This document shows positions 1 through 9,221 of a DNA stretch of 36,500 bases, piece after piece. This stretch comes from Chara braunii. Its lineage: Eukaryota; Streptophyta; Charophyceae; Charales; Characeae. Location: the NCBI GenBank assembly GCA_003427395.1, contig BFEA01001302.1, positions 11,930 to 48,429 on the forward strand. Direction: 5' to 3'. The position numbers and the translations under genes were made by a program. Numbering within the stretch: position 1 is the first letter of the stretch; the number at the start of each line of letters is the position of its first letter. Below the pieces are notes generated by a model, which searched no databases, was not told where the DNA came from, and worked only from the letters and a program-made list of their open reading frames with translations.

Positions 1-274
1 GGAGGCAGGTATGCAAAGTGTGACACACACACAATAGGCGAGTTCAAATCCGGACAACCACCAACCCAACAAACCACTACTGAAAGGATTGCAAACTGTG
101 ATCATGTCTTCAACAGGACAAAAAAGGAAAAAAAAGGAAAAAATATATATATCCAAGGCTTACAAAGCAGCATCAGCATTCCATCGGCAGCGTCAACAAC
201 AATGCACAGGTGAGCCTAAAAACCACCCCGACCCCACCCAAACCCACACCCGACCAAGAAACCCCTACACACCC
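1..274. other. No gene recognised at window start
   Basis: A short A- and C-rich stretch with a (CA)n run near 25-32 and a C-rich tract around 215-285. The small ORF here (89-343) is low-complexity, rich in Lys, Gln, Pro and Thr, and looks like composition rather than a gene. It adjoins the 3' side of the LINE fragment on the minus strand, so part of it may be LINE 3' UTR, but no poly-A tail or target duplication was found. Confidence 0.4.
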
Positions 275-1278
275 TCATTTGCACCCTTTTCCCTTCATTC
301 TCTTGCTGGCGAAGCTGCAACAGGTACCCTTGTATGTATTTAGTTTTGTTAGGGTCACCTGACGAGAGGTATGCCTAGCTCTGCAGTTCAATTCTTTGGT
401 CGTTTGATCAGGTATAGTCCAGATGGAGGCAATACACCACATCATAGAGAAGATAGATGTGTTGATGGTTAGGGCCCTTCCTAACAGTGACTTAAACGTG
501 TTCCCCCATCGTCCCATTCTGTTAATTTGCTTAGTTAGCAGGTTTTGTGCCATTTGTGGCGCGGGGCAATCCTTGGTTACCAGAATCCCCGGGTATCTTG
601 TCGGCTCTTTCGGTTTTTCCCACGTCATGTCCGCTTCGGGACCTTCCAGCCTGGGTGTTTCTTCCTCTGCAAGCCACCAGCCTACTGTTTTTTTCCAATT
701 GATTTCATTTCAGATGCCCTGAAGGCTTCGATTGCTCTGACAAGGGCTTTCGCCGAGGAGTCCGACGCTCTTATAAGGAACACAAGGTCATCAACAAACA
801 TTATGACTGTTGGGAATTGGATGTGGTGATGGGTACCGACATTAATCTCCGACATTCTTTGTATTGCGGGCTCTTTGTGTAAGCAGGAGGCAATAGCTTC
901 CATTACAAATAGAAAGATTGGCGGAGCAAGGGGGTACCCCTGTCGCACAGATCTTGAGATTGGGTAGGTTTCCGACAGAAGAACGTTGACCTGAACACAT
1001 CCTGATGCATCGTTATAGAGGACTCTGACCCATTTCCTGAAGTTGGGTCCAACACCCATTTTTTCCATGCTCGAGTTGAGGAAAGCCCAATTTACTTGGT
1101 CATAGGCTTTCTCGAAATTGAAGAACAAGATTGTTGTGTTTAGTCTTTTTTCTCTGACTTTTTTGGCTGCCTCATTTAAGGTTAGCACATTATCTAGGAT
1201 ATATCTTCCTGGGATAAAGCCAGCCTGGTCTATGTGAAAGCATTCCAAAGTAGAAATTTCAGATAGTTCGGATTCTCC
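275..1278 (-). pseudogene. LINE (non-LTR retrotransposon) reverse transcriptase fragment, frameshifted
   Basis: The minus strand encodes the second half of a LINE-type reverse transcriptase. From upstream to downstream it shows an FIPGR block, an FEKAYDQVNW block (usually DFEKAYD; the first catalytic Asp is Asn here), a VRQGYPLAP block (usually RQGCPLSP) and an FVDD box (usually Y/F-ADD, residues ~151-154 of the 682-1248 frame). The frame ends at 682, next to a run of seven T at 688-694. A second frame (628 down to ~385) then carries the downstream thumb-type region with a YPGI block and a GR-L-IN block. Two frames split at a homopolymer indicate a one- or two-base indel. The N-terminal endonuclease and the start of RT are absent, which fits the usual 5' truncation of LINE copies. 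The last ~35 codons before 275 show no resemblance. Non-functional. Confidence 0.8.
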
Positions 1279-1581
1279 CGCACTGTGCTATCTTTACTCT
1301 CAAAATTTGAATTGTCCGCAAATTTAAATTTCTATTTTGTCGACAAATTCGAACTGTTTGTGAAATTTTCCATCGACTGCCCACTGACCATGCCATACGG
1401 ACACAGTATCGACAGACATTCATAACAAAAAAAAACAGGAAGTCTTTTCCGATTTTTTTTCTCTTTCTTTTGTTTTCTGTTGATTAGTGTCCAGCGTACG
1501 GGATTGGAAATCGCAGTTTGGTTTGCTTGTCGGCCTACCCTTTCCCCTCCCTCCCTCTTCTTGTTTTCTCTCGGCCTGATA
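1279..1581. other. No gene recognised; A/T-rich tracts
   Basis: AT-rich sequence with poly-A (about 1426-1437) and pyrimidine-rich (about 1450-1475, 1535-1570) tracts. It lies between the LINE fragment and element A's gag, where A's 5' LTR and leader would be expected. I found no copy of A's 3' LTR start (TGGCATTCTG) here, so this is either leader, unrelated flanking DNA or a truncation joint. Confidence 0.4.
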
Positions 1582-1687
1582 AGTGCCACGTCAGCAGTGC
1601 CATGTCTACAAGTGCCACGTCAGCGAGTGCCACGTCAGCAGGTGCCATGTCAGTCAGTGCCACGACAACAAGGGCCATGTCAGCAGC
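1582..1687 (+). repeat. 15-bp tandem repeat, about 7 units, each with a CACGTC-type core
   Basis: Seven degenerate units of about 15 bp with consensus AGTGCCACGTCAGCA run up to five bases before element A's gag ATG at 1692. The ACGT core, the centre of plant bZIP binding sites, is kept in several units and changed to CATGTC or CACGAC in others. As all units but the first are 15 bp, the array also reads as a five-residue repeat in translation, but I see no reason to call it coding. It may be a transcriptional or leader element of A, or a chance minisatellite. Confidence 0.75.
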
Positions 1688-1691
1688 CTGA

Positions 1692-3359
1692 ATGCTCAGG
1701 CGCAGCGCACGAATTGCCACTCATCAACATGCTGCAGTTCCCGCACCTGTCGAGCCCCAACCGGCCCTCCGGATTCCGCAGCCGACACAGGTTACAGTTG
1801 TGACCATCCCAACGGTCGTCGGAGGTGCAGTAGTCACACAGGTTGGTAGTTCCAGTGGGGAACCGGGACCTATCGGTCCCGCACTCCAAGGCATGTCTGG
1901 CCAACAGCCAGGCGAATCCATCTCGGACTTTGCCGCCCGCGTCCTCGCCTTCAGCAAATTGGTGGCTGAAGAGGAGCAGCGGCAGGCTGAGGATGTAGCC
2001 GAACTACTACGGCAACAGCAAGAAGCTGCCGAAGCTCAATGTCGGCACCAGGATGAAGCAGCTAATGTCGTCCAGCGCCTCCAACAAGACGCTTCGGCAA
2101 GCCGGCAACATCACAAGTTGGAGTACGCAGCCACACTGTGCAGCTGGCAACAGCAAGAGTTGCAGCGGCTCGAGCGCGTCATAAATGAAACTCGAGACAC
2201 GCAAAGTCATACAAATCGCAGTTTCAATGCGCGCCTTGATCACTTGGAACAGGAAGACGCCACTTCAGCAAGCGCCCGCCCAAGTACCAGCCAACCATCA
2301 ACGCGAGAGCTGGAGGAACGGATCGACCATGTGGTCGCCACAATCGACGACCTTGGCACGCTCGCGAGACCAGCAACGATCAGCCAACAGCTCATGGTGC
2401 TGAAGACCGTCGTCCCCATGTTGCAGCAGCAACCAGCAGGCAACTCCACCCCGCGTCTGTACAAGATGTCGAACTTCCGGATCGAAAAGTTGGACGACTA
2501 CAAGAAGACCAATCCGCTCATTTGGTGGCAAGGATTTATCACGGAAGTCGGACTCCGTGAAGTGCCCGACTACTTTCGGATTGCAGCACTCTACCTCAAT
2601 ACCACCAGTGTTTGCCAAGTCTGGCTCAACCACCTGGCGGTCAAGGCGGGAGTCAACGTCGATCGCTTGCACACCAAGCTCGAATGGGAGACCGTTGAGG
2701 CCTTGTGGAAGGACCGGTTCATCGTACAACACACGAAGCCGAAGGCTGCAAACCAAGTGTTCCAAATGTACCAAGGGAGTCAGCCTATGCATGATTAACT
2801 GACCGAATGGCAAAAGATCGTTGCCGTTTCGGACTTGAACCTGCCATTCGAGCACATTCGACGCAAGTTCTTTCAACGGTCAACCGACTACTTGACGCAG
2901 GCACTCGGACAAGAGGAGTGGTACGCTGACTTTGACTCCATTGTCAAGCGTGCATGTGCCATCATCCAAACCAACCGGCGGGCCACCAACGAACGGCAAG
3001 GCCAACCGAACTTTGTGGACAAAGGCAAGGGACAGCAGACACAGCCTGTCGCTGCAGTCCAATCAAGTGGACAAGTAGAAGACCAGGCATCGACTCCTGC
3101 GTCAAGTGAAGGAGACCAAATCAATGCCCTTCCGCCACGATGCACCAACACATGAAAGAAGAAGGCAAAATCAGCATCAACGTCGGAAGTCAGACAACCG
3201 AACCAGCCATGGACACAGTTTGGACTTACGGAGGTGCAATACAAGCACCACCAAAAGTTTGGATGCTGTTTTTGGTGCAACAGCACCATGCACATTCCGA
3301 CTCAATGCCCCGACAAGGGCAAAGACGATATTTGTCCATGGCGAAGCTCGGGAAACTGA
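1692..3359 (+). pseudogene. gag: Element A gag polyprotein (capsid plus CCHC nucleocapsid), two premature stops
   Basis: Gag would form the retrotransposon particle and bind genomic RNA. The frame opens with an ATG at 1692. It has a basic, Pro/Val-rich start, a Gln/Glu-rich coiled-coil-like section (about residues 90-210) and a capsid-like section from about residue 255 with a W-WQGF block, an ALYL block and a W-E---W-DRF block. TAA at 2796-2798 and TGA at 3153-3155 interrupt it, but the same frame continues. After the second stop it holds a perfect CX2CX4HX4C zinc knuckle (Cys codons at 3267, 3276 and 3306, His at 3291). The frame ends with TGA at 3357-3359. So the breaks are substitutions, not frameshifts. 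About 100 bases later the frame is cut by element B. Confidence 0.8.
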
Positions 3360-3454
3360 GCTCTACGGGAAGTGAGGCGACTCCTCTTCCCATTCCGCCG
3401 GACACGGTTCTTGCTAAGGACCTCCTACACGTCCGGGGAGCATGCAAATGTCGC

Positions 3455-3458
3455 ACGT
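3455..3458. repeat. Target-site duplication of element B, left copy (ACGT)
   Basis: ACGT lies immediately before the TGTCGGG start of B's 5' LTR and again immediately after the TCGACA end of the 3' LTR (21581-21584). Most Ty3/gypsy elements make 5-bp duplications. Here the fifth base differs on either side, so four bases are supported. The palindromic ACGT makes the exact phase uncertain by a base. Confidence 0.65.
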
Positions 3459-4465
3459 TGTCGGGCGGCTACAATGCTACGCCGCCCTTTACTTCCTTTC
3501 AGAGGGCACGCGACGACAACCCCACTCGACAGTATTCTACCTGGCCAGGCTTCATCGACCATGAGACGGACTGACACTGGGACCGACGGGGTTACCGACA
3601 ATTATCAACCATCCGGTGAGAAGACACGCCGGAGAACGGCGCGACGATATCATTGCTCGACGTTGTTTTACGTGGCCAGGACACACCGACCATGAAGCGG
3701 ACCGACGCTGCGAACAAGGGGCCTACTTTATCCCGTCGGGACTCACCGACCATGGCACGGGCCGACACCAAGGGCAAGAGGCCATTGGGCCAGTCGAATT
3801 CTCTTCCGAAGGGGCGGTCCCACTGGGACGCAGGGACCACCTAGGCCCGGGAAGGCCTAAGACAGGCTCGGGACTAGCCATGGAACCAGGCCGCTGCGAA
3901 GGGCCCGGTTCCCGACGGGAAGGCCCTTTTCAGCGGGGACTTTTCGGGGACCCAATCAGGCCCAGGCTCAGCCCCGGTACCGAGGCGCTGCAAGTTGTGT
4001 GCTGCCTCAGTGCACCCGAAGCCGGGACACACACTTGAGAGCAGGGCCCGACCGAGTACTTAAGCTCAACCGGGCCCAGACGCGGGACATTCTTCGCTAG
4101 CACGGACGCACGACACTCTCGGGAGGGAGAACAGAGGCGCACGGGACTCGAGACGCACGGGAGCCCAGGCGCACGGGACGTACGAGGGGACGGGACGCAC
4201 GAGCCGCCGGAGGACTGGAGCATGGGAGAACTGCGCAACCGCTGTCACGCACTGGGCGTACATGAGAACGCGCGCACTGGCGCACGGAAGGGGGCACACT
4301 TGCGCGCACGACCACGCACACCCGTGTACCGGGGAAGAGGGCCGCGGGGATAGCTGTGCGCACCTGCGCGCACCCTCACACCAGGGAAGAGGGCCGCAGG
4401 AGAGCTGCGCGCACCGCACGCACCTGCGGATGAGAGGAGGGTGAGCCGGGGAGACGGCGCGCAAC

Positions 4466-4830
4466 CGCGCACGGGAGAGAGAGCCGCGGGGGGGGAATCC
4501 TGCGCGCATCCGCGCGCGACAGCGCGCGGGAGAGAGAACCGCGGGGGGAACCTGCGCGCATCCTCGCGCAACAGCGCGCGGGAGAGAGAACCGCGGGGGG
4601 AATCCTGCGCGCATCCGCGCACGACAGCGCGAGGGAGAGAGAACCGCGGGGGGAACCTGGGCGCATCCGCGCGCTGGAGAGAGAACCGCGGGGGGAACCT
4701 GTGCGCATCCGTGCACGACCGCACATGGGAGAGCGAGCCCCGTGGGGGGAATCCTGCGCGCATTCGCGCGCATCAGCGTGCTGGAGAGAGAGAGAGAGCC
4801 ACGGGGGGGGGATTCCACGCGCATCGGCAC
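4466..4830 (+). repeat. GC-rich minisatellite inside the 5' LTR (units ~42-56 bp)
   Basis: About seven units, each opening with a GAGAGAGAACCGCGGGGGGAA-like block (18 to 21 bases) and followed by a CCTGCGCGCATCCGCGC-like block. Alternating purine-pyrimidine GCGCGC tracts could adopt Z-DNA. The last unit changes to (GA)n followed by a run of G. The matching array in the 3' LTR (about 19545-19985) has a different unit number and contains an adapter sequence, so copy number here should not be trusted. Confidence 0.8.
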
Positions 4831-5217
4831 GCATTAGTATACGGAGGAGGAGAGTAGCCCAGAGGAGCTGCTCTCGTCTACGAGAGCCCACCGCGCACGC
4901 ACGCGCCCACGAGCGCGCGACTGAGTACGGTCACCCCGTGCCTGTGGGCATACGAACAGGGAAGCAGCAGGAGCGTTCGGGCACCACGCAAGGTGGCATC
5001 TTTGGACGCGACTTTGGGTCTCTGGATTGAACCGGGCTGTGGGACACAGATCGGCCATCTCGCCGAACCAGGCTACGGGGAGCAGATCACCAGATCGGAC
5101 CAGACCAGTGCCATCGGGCGCGGATCGGGACATGGGACGGGACAGGGCCTTTGGGACATCAACTGGAACCAGACTGAGTCTGGCCCCGTGAAGGGACGCT
5201 ATCCGAACCAGGCTCGA

Positions 5218-5800
5218 TGGAGGGGGCTTTCTACCCGAGCGGGTACGCTACCGGAGGGACACTCGACGGAGGGGTATTTTAGTGAAGGGACACATTTACC
5301 GAAGAGGGTGTTTTACCGAACATACGTTTTACCGAGCGACCATTTTTACCTATTGGACGTTCTTACCTGGCTGACACATTTACCGGGCAGATTTTTTTAC
5401 CGGGCGGGCTCGTGTAACGAGCGGACACATTTACCAAGCGGAATACATTTATCGAGAGGGGACATTTTACCGAGCGGGTACTGCGTCGCGCGTAGATTTT
5501 ACCGTGTGAGTGTTTTCCCGAGCGGGTGTTCCACTGATCGTACCTTTCTACCGAGCGGGCACTCTATCGAAGGGGCACATTACCGGGGGGACACTTACCG
5601 AACGAGCATTTACCGAGCGGACTCTTTTACCGAGCGGATATATTTATCGAGCGGGGTACGTTTACCGAGAGGATACATTTCACCGAGTGGGTACCTCGTC
5701 CTGCGAAGACTTTATCGTGCAGGTATTTTACCGAGTGGTTATTTCATCGAGCGGATATTTTTACCGAAGGAACACTATCCCGAAGAGGTATTTTTTTGTG
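5218..5800 (+). repeat. Degenerate ~22-bp repeat array with ACCGAGCGG core in the 5' LTR
   Basis: Roughly 25 diverged units built round TTTACCGAGCGG or TTTACCGAAGG, spaced about 20-24 bp apart and joined by variable ACAT, GTAC or GGAC linkers. Because many units have lengths near a multiple of three the plus strand stays open, giving a repetitive Arg/Tyr/Ser/Gly-rich translation (ORF 4993-5889). I regard that ORF as a by-product. The same array is in the 3' LTR (about 20364-20930). Its function is unknown; spaced protein-binding sites in U3 are one possibility. Confidence 0.8.
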
Positions 5801-5820
5801 AAGCGGGCTTTTCGAGGGGG

Positions 5821-5975
5821 TATTTTCGTGAAGTGGGCTTTCCGAAGGGGTACGTCCGAAGGGGGCTTCTCGAGCGGGTACTTTCGTGAAGTGGGCTTTC
5901 CNAAGGGGTACNTCCGAAGGGGGCTTCTCNAGCGGGTACTTTCGTGAAGCAGGCTTTCCGAAGGGGCACATCCGA
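5821..5975 (+). repeat. 58-bp tandem repeat (about 2.7 copies) in the 5' LTR
   Basis: Copies start at 5821, 5879 and 5937 (TATTTTCGTGAAG, TACTTTCGTGAAG, TACTTTCGTGAAG). The middle copy carries three Ns at 5902, 5912 and 5930. The same three Ns recur at identical relative positions in the 3' LTR (21048, 21058, 21076), a sign of assembly consensus rather than independent reads. Confidence 0.85.
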
Positions 5976-6259
5976 ACTATGGTCACGGTGGATCTGGAGC
6001 TTTGGCCCCGATGGGCAAGGGAGGCTACTTCCGACACTGAGAGTTCAAGCACTNTTCCTTGGGATCGACGAGCGCATTACAGGCGCCACCCAATCGGGAG
6101 GAGGATTAGACGACGCTTGTTGACTAGGTCTGTAGGGACTCAGACAGACTTCCCAGACACAGGAGCGGGGTGTACGGTTGAGGCCGGAACGAGTGTTTCC
6201 CATCCCATTGTTTTGGACTGAATGAAACTACTTCTATTATTTCTACGAGACAGTGTTTC

Positions 6260-6336
6260 GTGAGTTTCTTCTTGCACTGATCACGGTCGGCTACGGTACT
6301 TGTATTTGTTGATGTGGACTGACATGTTTTGTGCAG
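6260..6336 (+). promoter_or_regulatory. Possible spliceosomal intron in the 3' part of the 5' LTR
   Basis: A GTGAGT donor at 6260, a CTGAC branch-point-like motif near 6318 and a TTTTGTGCAG acceptor ending at 6336, followed by G, define a 77-nt intron-like segment. The 3' LTR keeps the branch and acceptor but its donor is ATGAGT (G to A), so it would not splice. This is sequence resemblance only. If real, it would be a 5' leader intron of the element transcript. Confidence 0.35.
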
Positions 6337-6435
6337 GTTATAGGAGCCCCGACCGACCCTCCCGCGGGTGACAGACGCGGCGCGAGGCATAGGGTTTGGA
6401 CGGCGTGCCGGCAGACCCCTTCTACCAGTCGACAG

Positions 6436-6453
6436 TGGCGCCGTTGCCGGGGA
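6436..6453 (+). other. Primer-binding site for tRNA-Asp
   Basis: TGGCGCCGTTGCCGGGGA starts one base after the LTR end (6434). It is the perfect reverse complement of the last 18 nt, CCA included, of plant-type cytosolic tRNA-Asp(GTC) as I know it. Reverse transcription of the minus strand would start here. Its position proves that 3459-6434 is the 5' LTR and sets the element's orientation. Confidence 0.9.
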
Positions 6454-7319
6454 AGGCTGCCTCTCGGGACTTCGGTCCGCCTGTTACCGCGGGGATGTGA
6501 GAGGATCAGGACAGGGATGTGACTGAGACAGGGCAGACGGAGGAGGCTAAGCAGTTGGCCAGTGGTCTGAATGCCCAAGTGAGACGTTGGACAGTACGGG
6601 CACGAGCGGGCAGACGACACCCCCATCGACCTATGGTCGACTTTCACCGGTGAGATTGTGATTTCTGCATTTCGTGGTTTCGCAGATTCCTGCTTTCTTC
6701 TCGTCTTTCATGCATTTCATTCCTGTTGCCTTCCTTGTGATCGAGGGACGTCATTCTGATTTTCCCTACCCTTTGGTCAGTCCACCCAGATATTGAATCT
6801 AAGAGACAGAATCGTGAGCAGGGGACGACTTGAAGGGACTGAAGGGGAGGGGAGAAGCGCCCCGGATTTGCAAGGAGTTGGGCAGGGACTAGACAGGCTA
6901 GTCGATTCTGATGGATAGCAGGGGGGATTGATTCACAACACGAGTCGGGATGTGAGACCATGCCTGAGGTGGGCCGAGTAGAGGTATGGATAGGAGTGAG
7001 GATGCACTAGTGAGACACCACCTCCCTATTCGCGTGTGACTTCGGTCCACCCTAGAGCACATGAGTTGGCCGGCTCGTGCTCAGGTCGCGACAGGGAAGG
7101 TAGGCCAGCGACGATGGCACATTGATCCGACCTCCTTCTTGACACGAGGGTAGGGAGAGATACGCCAGAGGACGGTTCTCTTCTAGGCCTGTTGACGTCT
7201 TGAAGGGATACAGGGGTGATCAGAGGAGGCCTATCGTGAAGGTGTGTGAGCTCAACAGTCTGAGAGTTGCACAGGGAGTGACATACTGAGAGAGAACCGT
7301 TTTTTCATTTTGCTTAGGA
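6454..7319 (+). other. Element B untranslated leader
   Basis: No ORF of note lies in these ~870 bases between the primer-binding site and the first ATG-started long ORF. They should hold packaging and dimerisation signals, but I cannot point to one. A near-repeat GACTTCGGTCC occurs at ~6468 and ~7038. The end is notable: a T-rich tract followed by TTTGCTTAG/G, with AG at 7316-7317, is a good 3' splice acceptor three bases before the ATG at 7320. Confidence 0.6.
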
Positions 7320-8027
7320 ATGGTTTACATCGAATCGGAATCTCAAATACATCTCGTTGAACGGAGCGGCTTCTGTGACGTCATTAGTCTTCTGTTGGAG
7401 GGATCGAGCAAGTATAGGCCGTCTGAACAGCGAGGTCTAGTCATACGCGAGGGCGTCTTCCTGTGGGTGAGGATTGAGGCGGAGCCTAGAGTGTGTGTTA
7501 GGAGGGACAGGGCTAGCAAACCTCTTCGCGCAGAAGTGAACATTAGACTATATCTCTCAGAGGAGGAGTGGAGGTATCTGGTGATAGAGACTGCCCGTCG
7601 TTGTCACACTCTCTTATGCCTGACATCATTAGCACGTAGATTCTGTGCGAGAGTGTTCAGTGAGTTTGTGGAGAGGAGCGGAGCCGACTCGGTAGCCTTT
7701 TACACGGTGCGTTTTGCGTACGACTGGGAGCTGCCTAGAGCTACGTCTGTGAGAGCGATTATCGTTCCTAGATTCCTCACAGGAGTAGTCTTTGGCGATG
7801 AGGAGAGACATCAGAGGCTACTAGCTGTAGTGCAGAGGGCGACGCAGTTCAGGATAACTGTCGTCGAGCTAGCCTGGTTACTTACCTACTGTCTAGACCG
7901 AGCAATTCCCACACTTAGACAGTTGCGCAGAATCGTGTTTAGGGTCAGAGACGAGGTAAGGAGAGCGGAGACAAGTGGGGAGATAGACAGGGGCCGGATT
8001 TTAGACAGGAGCTCCGTGGACGACTAG
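7320..8027 (+). CDS. Element B pre-gag ORF1, unknown protein (235 aa)
   Basis: I do not recognise this protein. It begins at ATG 7320, right after a splice-acceptor-like TTTGCTTAG, and ends with TAG at 8025-8027. The protein is rich in Arg, Glu and Val, with alternating hydrophobic and charged stretches, no signal peptide, no clear membrane segment and no zinc or catalytic motif. The next ORF starts with ATG directly after its stop (TAGATG) and in the same frame. So ORF1 and ORF2 may be one ancestral protein broken by a stop, a readthrough pair, or a reinitiation pair. Its place between primer site and gag makes it an accessory gene of element B rather than a host gene. Confidence 0.6.
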   Translation: MVYIESESQIHLVERSGFCDVISLLLEGSSKYRPSEQRGLVIREGVFLWVRIEAEPRVCVRRDRASKPLRAEVNIRLYLSEEEWRYLVIETARRCHTLLCLTSLARRFCARVFSEFVERSGADSVAFYTVRFAYDWELPRATSVRAIIVPRFLTGVVFGDEERHQRLLAVVQRATQFRITVVELAWLLTYCLDRAIPTLRQLRRIVFRVRDEVRRAETSGEIDRGRILDRSSVDD

Positions 8028-9164
8028 ATGCCTCACGACAAGACAGAGCACCCAGTTGAGCTTTGTCACTTCGACTATAGGGAACCCGAGTTCATTGGAG
8101 AAGATTGGGTGGAATTTACCTTACCCGGGCAAGCTGTCAGGCGAGGATATCTGGATAAAGTAGATAAGGAATGGAGATCTATCCTGTTGCGGCCGGGGGT
8201 CTGGTTGCTGGTCGCGCCCCAGGTAGGGTGTGAGTTCGACAGGAGAGGCAGGCTAATAGAAGAATCCCTGGAATTAGCGGTCAGAGGCTTCCTCTACTAT
8301 CAGTCTTCCATTCTAGCGGACATAGTTTTCCAAGCCGTAGAACGAAGTCGCNGGGATCCGGTCTTAGGGGTAATTCCGAGTCTCGACTCTCACACTTGGG
8401 CAGACGAGGTAACAGCGCGACGTATACTGCAGGAGGTGGTCGACAAGCTAAGGGGGAAAGAACGCTGCTATGATAGGGACTATAGGTCGGTAGTGGTCTC
8501 GCTTCGACTGGCTAGAGAAGGGTTTTTGCCCCAACCCGAACAAGCTTTGAGGCTGCCCGTCCCGGGTTTCATCTTGGAAGGCTTTCTACGGGGACTTGGC
8601 CGCCTTATTGAGGTCTACCGAGCTTTCCTCGAGATTAGGAACCTTTTGAGGAGCAGTGACGAAGATCATGCCTACTACGCGCTCTGGAAAGAAGGGCCCA
8701 GGTTCGGAGAGTCGGCTTCGGAATTGGTAGAGCTAATTAGAGCTATTTCACCTGGAGGTCTTAGGGAGGCACCGAGGTTTAATCAACCGGCCGAGTTCTG
8801 GACCGCTTTGGATAGAGCCCTGAGGGAGCCGCCGAGCCACCTAGCTGGTATAGCCGAGTTATACGGGACTCCTGAATACGACTCGTCGGTTAGGGAAGGA
8901 TCACTCATTGGGTTCTACGAACTCCGGACATACTACGAAGGGACAGAGGTAGTAAACGACGAGGACGTAGAGTACGGGGAAGAAGATTGGGATCTAGCCG
9001 AGTGGGAACGATTAAGGNACGACGACCGTGAAGAGTGGGAAGACGCCGCAGCTTTTCCTGAGGAAAGGGTGGGGTACTTCATGAATGCTAGCGAAATAGA
9101 AGATTATGTCGAGGGACGTTGGCCACGACTAGGGGTCCGGATGGGCCTAGAGCAAACTCGGTAA
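8028..9164 (+). CDS. Element B pre-gag ORF2, unknown acidic protein (378 aa)
   Basis: Unrecognised. It starts with ATG immediately after ORF1's TAG and in the same frame, giving 1.8 kb interrupted by a single stop. The protein has many aromatic and acidic residues. Its C-terminal third (about residues 305-365) is strongly acidic, with runs of Asp and Glu, and no nucleic-acid-binding or enzymatic motif is visible. Two ambiguous bases, N at 8352 (codon 109) and 9018 (codon 331), leave two residues unknown. It stops with TAA at 9162-9164. A length of 378 codons without a break suggests recent selection on the protein. Confidence 0.6.
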   Translation: MPHDKTEHPVELCHFDYREPEFIGEDWVEFTLPGQAVRRGYLDKVDKEWRSILLRPGVWLLVAPQVGCEFDRRGRLIEESLELAVRGFLYYQSSILADIVFQAVERSRXDPVLGVIPSLDSHTWADEVTARRILQEVVDKLRGKERCYDRDYRSVVVSLRLAREGFLPQPEQALRLPVPGFILEGFLRGLGRLIEVYRAFLEIRNLLRSSDEDHAYYALWKEGPRFGESASELVELIRAISPGGLREAPRFNQPAEFWTALDRALREPPSHLAGIAELYGTPEYDSSVREGSLIGFYELRTYYEGTEVVNDEDVEYGEEDWDLAEWERLRXDDREEWEDAAAFPEERVGYFMNASEIEDYVEGRWPRLGVRMGLEQTR

Positions 9165-9221
9165 AACTGCCTGTAGGAGGAAGGTGCGGGAGAGTAACGC
9201 TAAGAGGATAAGGTATGGAAA

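Larger units (their letters stand above)
3459..6434 (+). repeat. Element B 5' LTR (2,976 bp)
   Basis: The left direct repeat starts TGTCGGGCGG and ends CCAGTCGACA, with 5-bp inverted termini TGTCG/CGACA. It pairs with 18517-21580. Its first kilobase has degenerate ~75-bp repeats, each with an ACCGACCATG-like or TCGACCATGAG-like core (near 3558, 3688 and 3747). Then follow a GC-rich minisatellite (about 4466-4830), an array of ~22-bp ACCGAGCGG units and a 58-bp tandem repeat. No convincing TATA box was found. Long minus-strand ORFs in the GC-rich part are composition artefacts. By eye the final ~375 bp differ from the 3' LTR at about 12 sites, nearly all transitions. Four N characters are present (5902, 5912, 5930, 6054). 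Confidence 0.9.

Noticed and set aside
40-52. GAGTTCAAATCC resembles a tRNA T-arm / RNA polymerase III B box
   Set aside because: The flanking bases do not pair into a T stem, and no A box, anticodon arm or acceptor stem was found upstream within the window.
4066-4891. Long minus-strand ORFs (up to 254 codons) in the LTR
   Set aside because: They follow the GC-rich tandem repeat, are made of repeating Arg/Pro/Ala/Ser units, overlap in several frames and have no domain.
5218-5800. Regularly spaced short repeats suggestive of a CRISPR array
   Set aside because: Units are degenerate, there are no unique spacers of constant length, and the array lies in a eukaryotic LTR.
4993-5889. 298-codon plus-strand ORF in the LTR
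   Set aside because: It translates the ~22-bp repeat array. The same ORF is in the 3' LTR, and the repetition explains the open frame.
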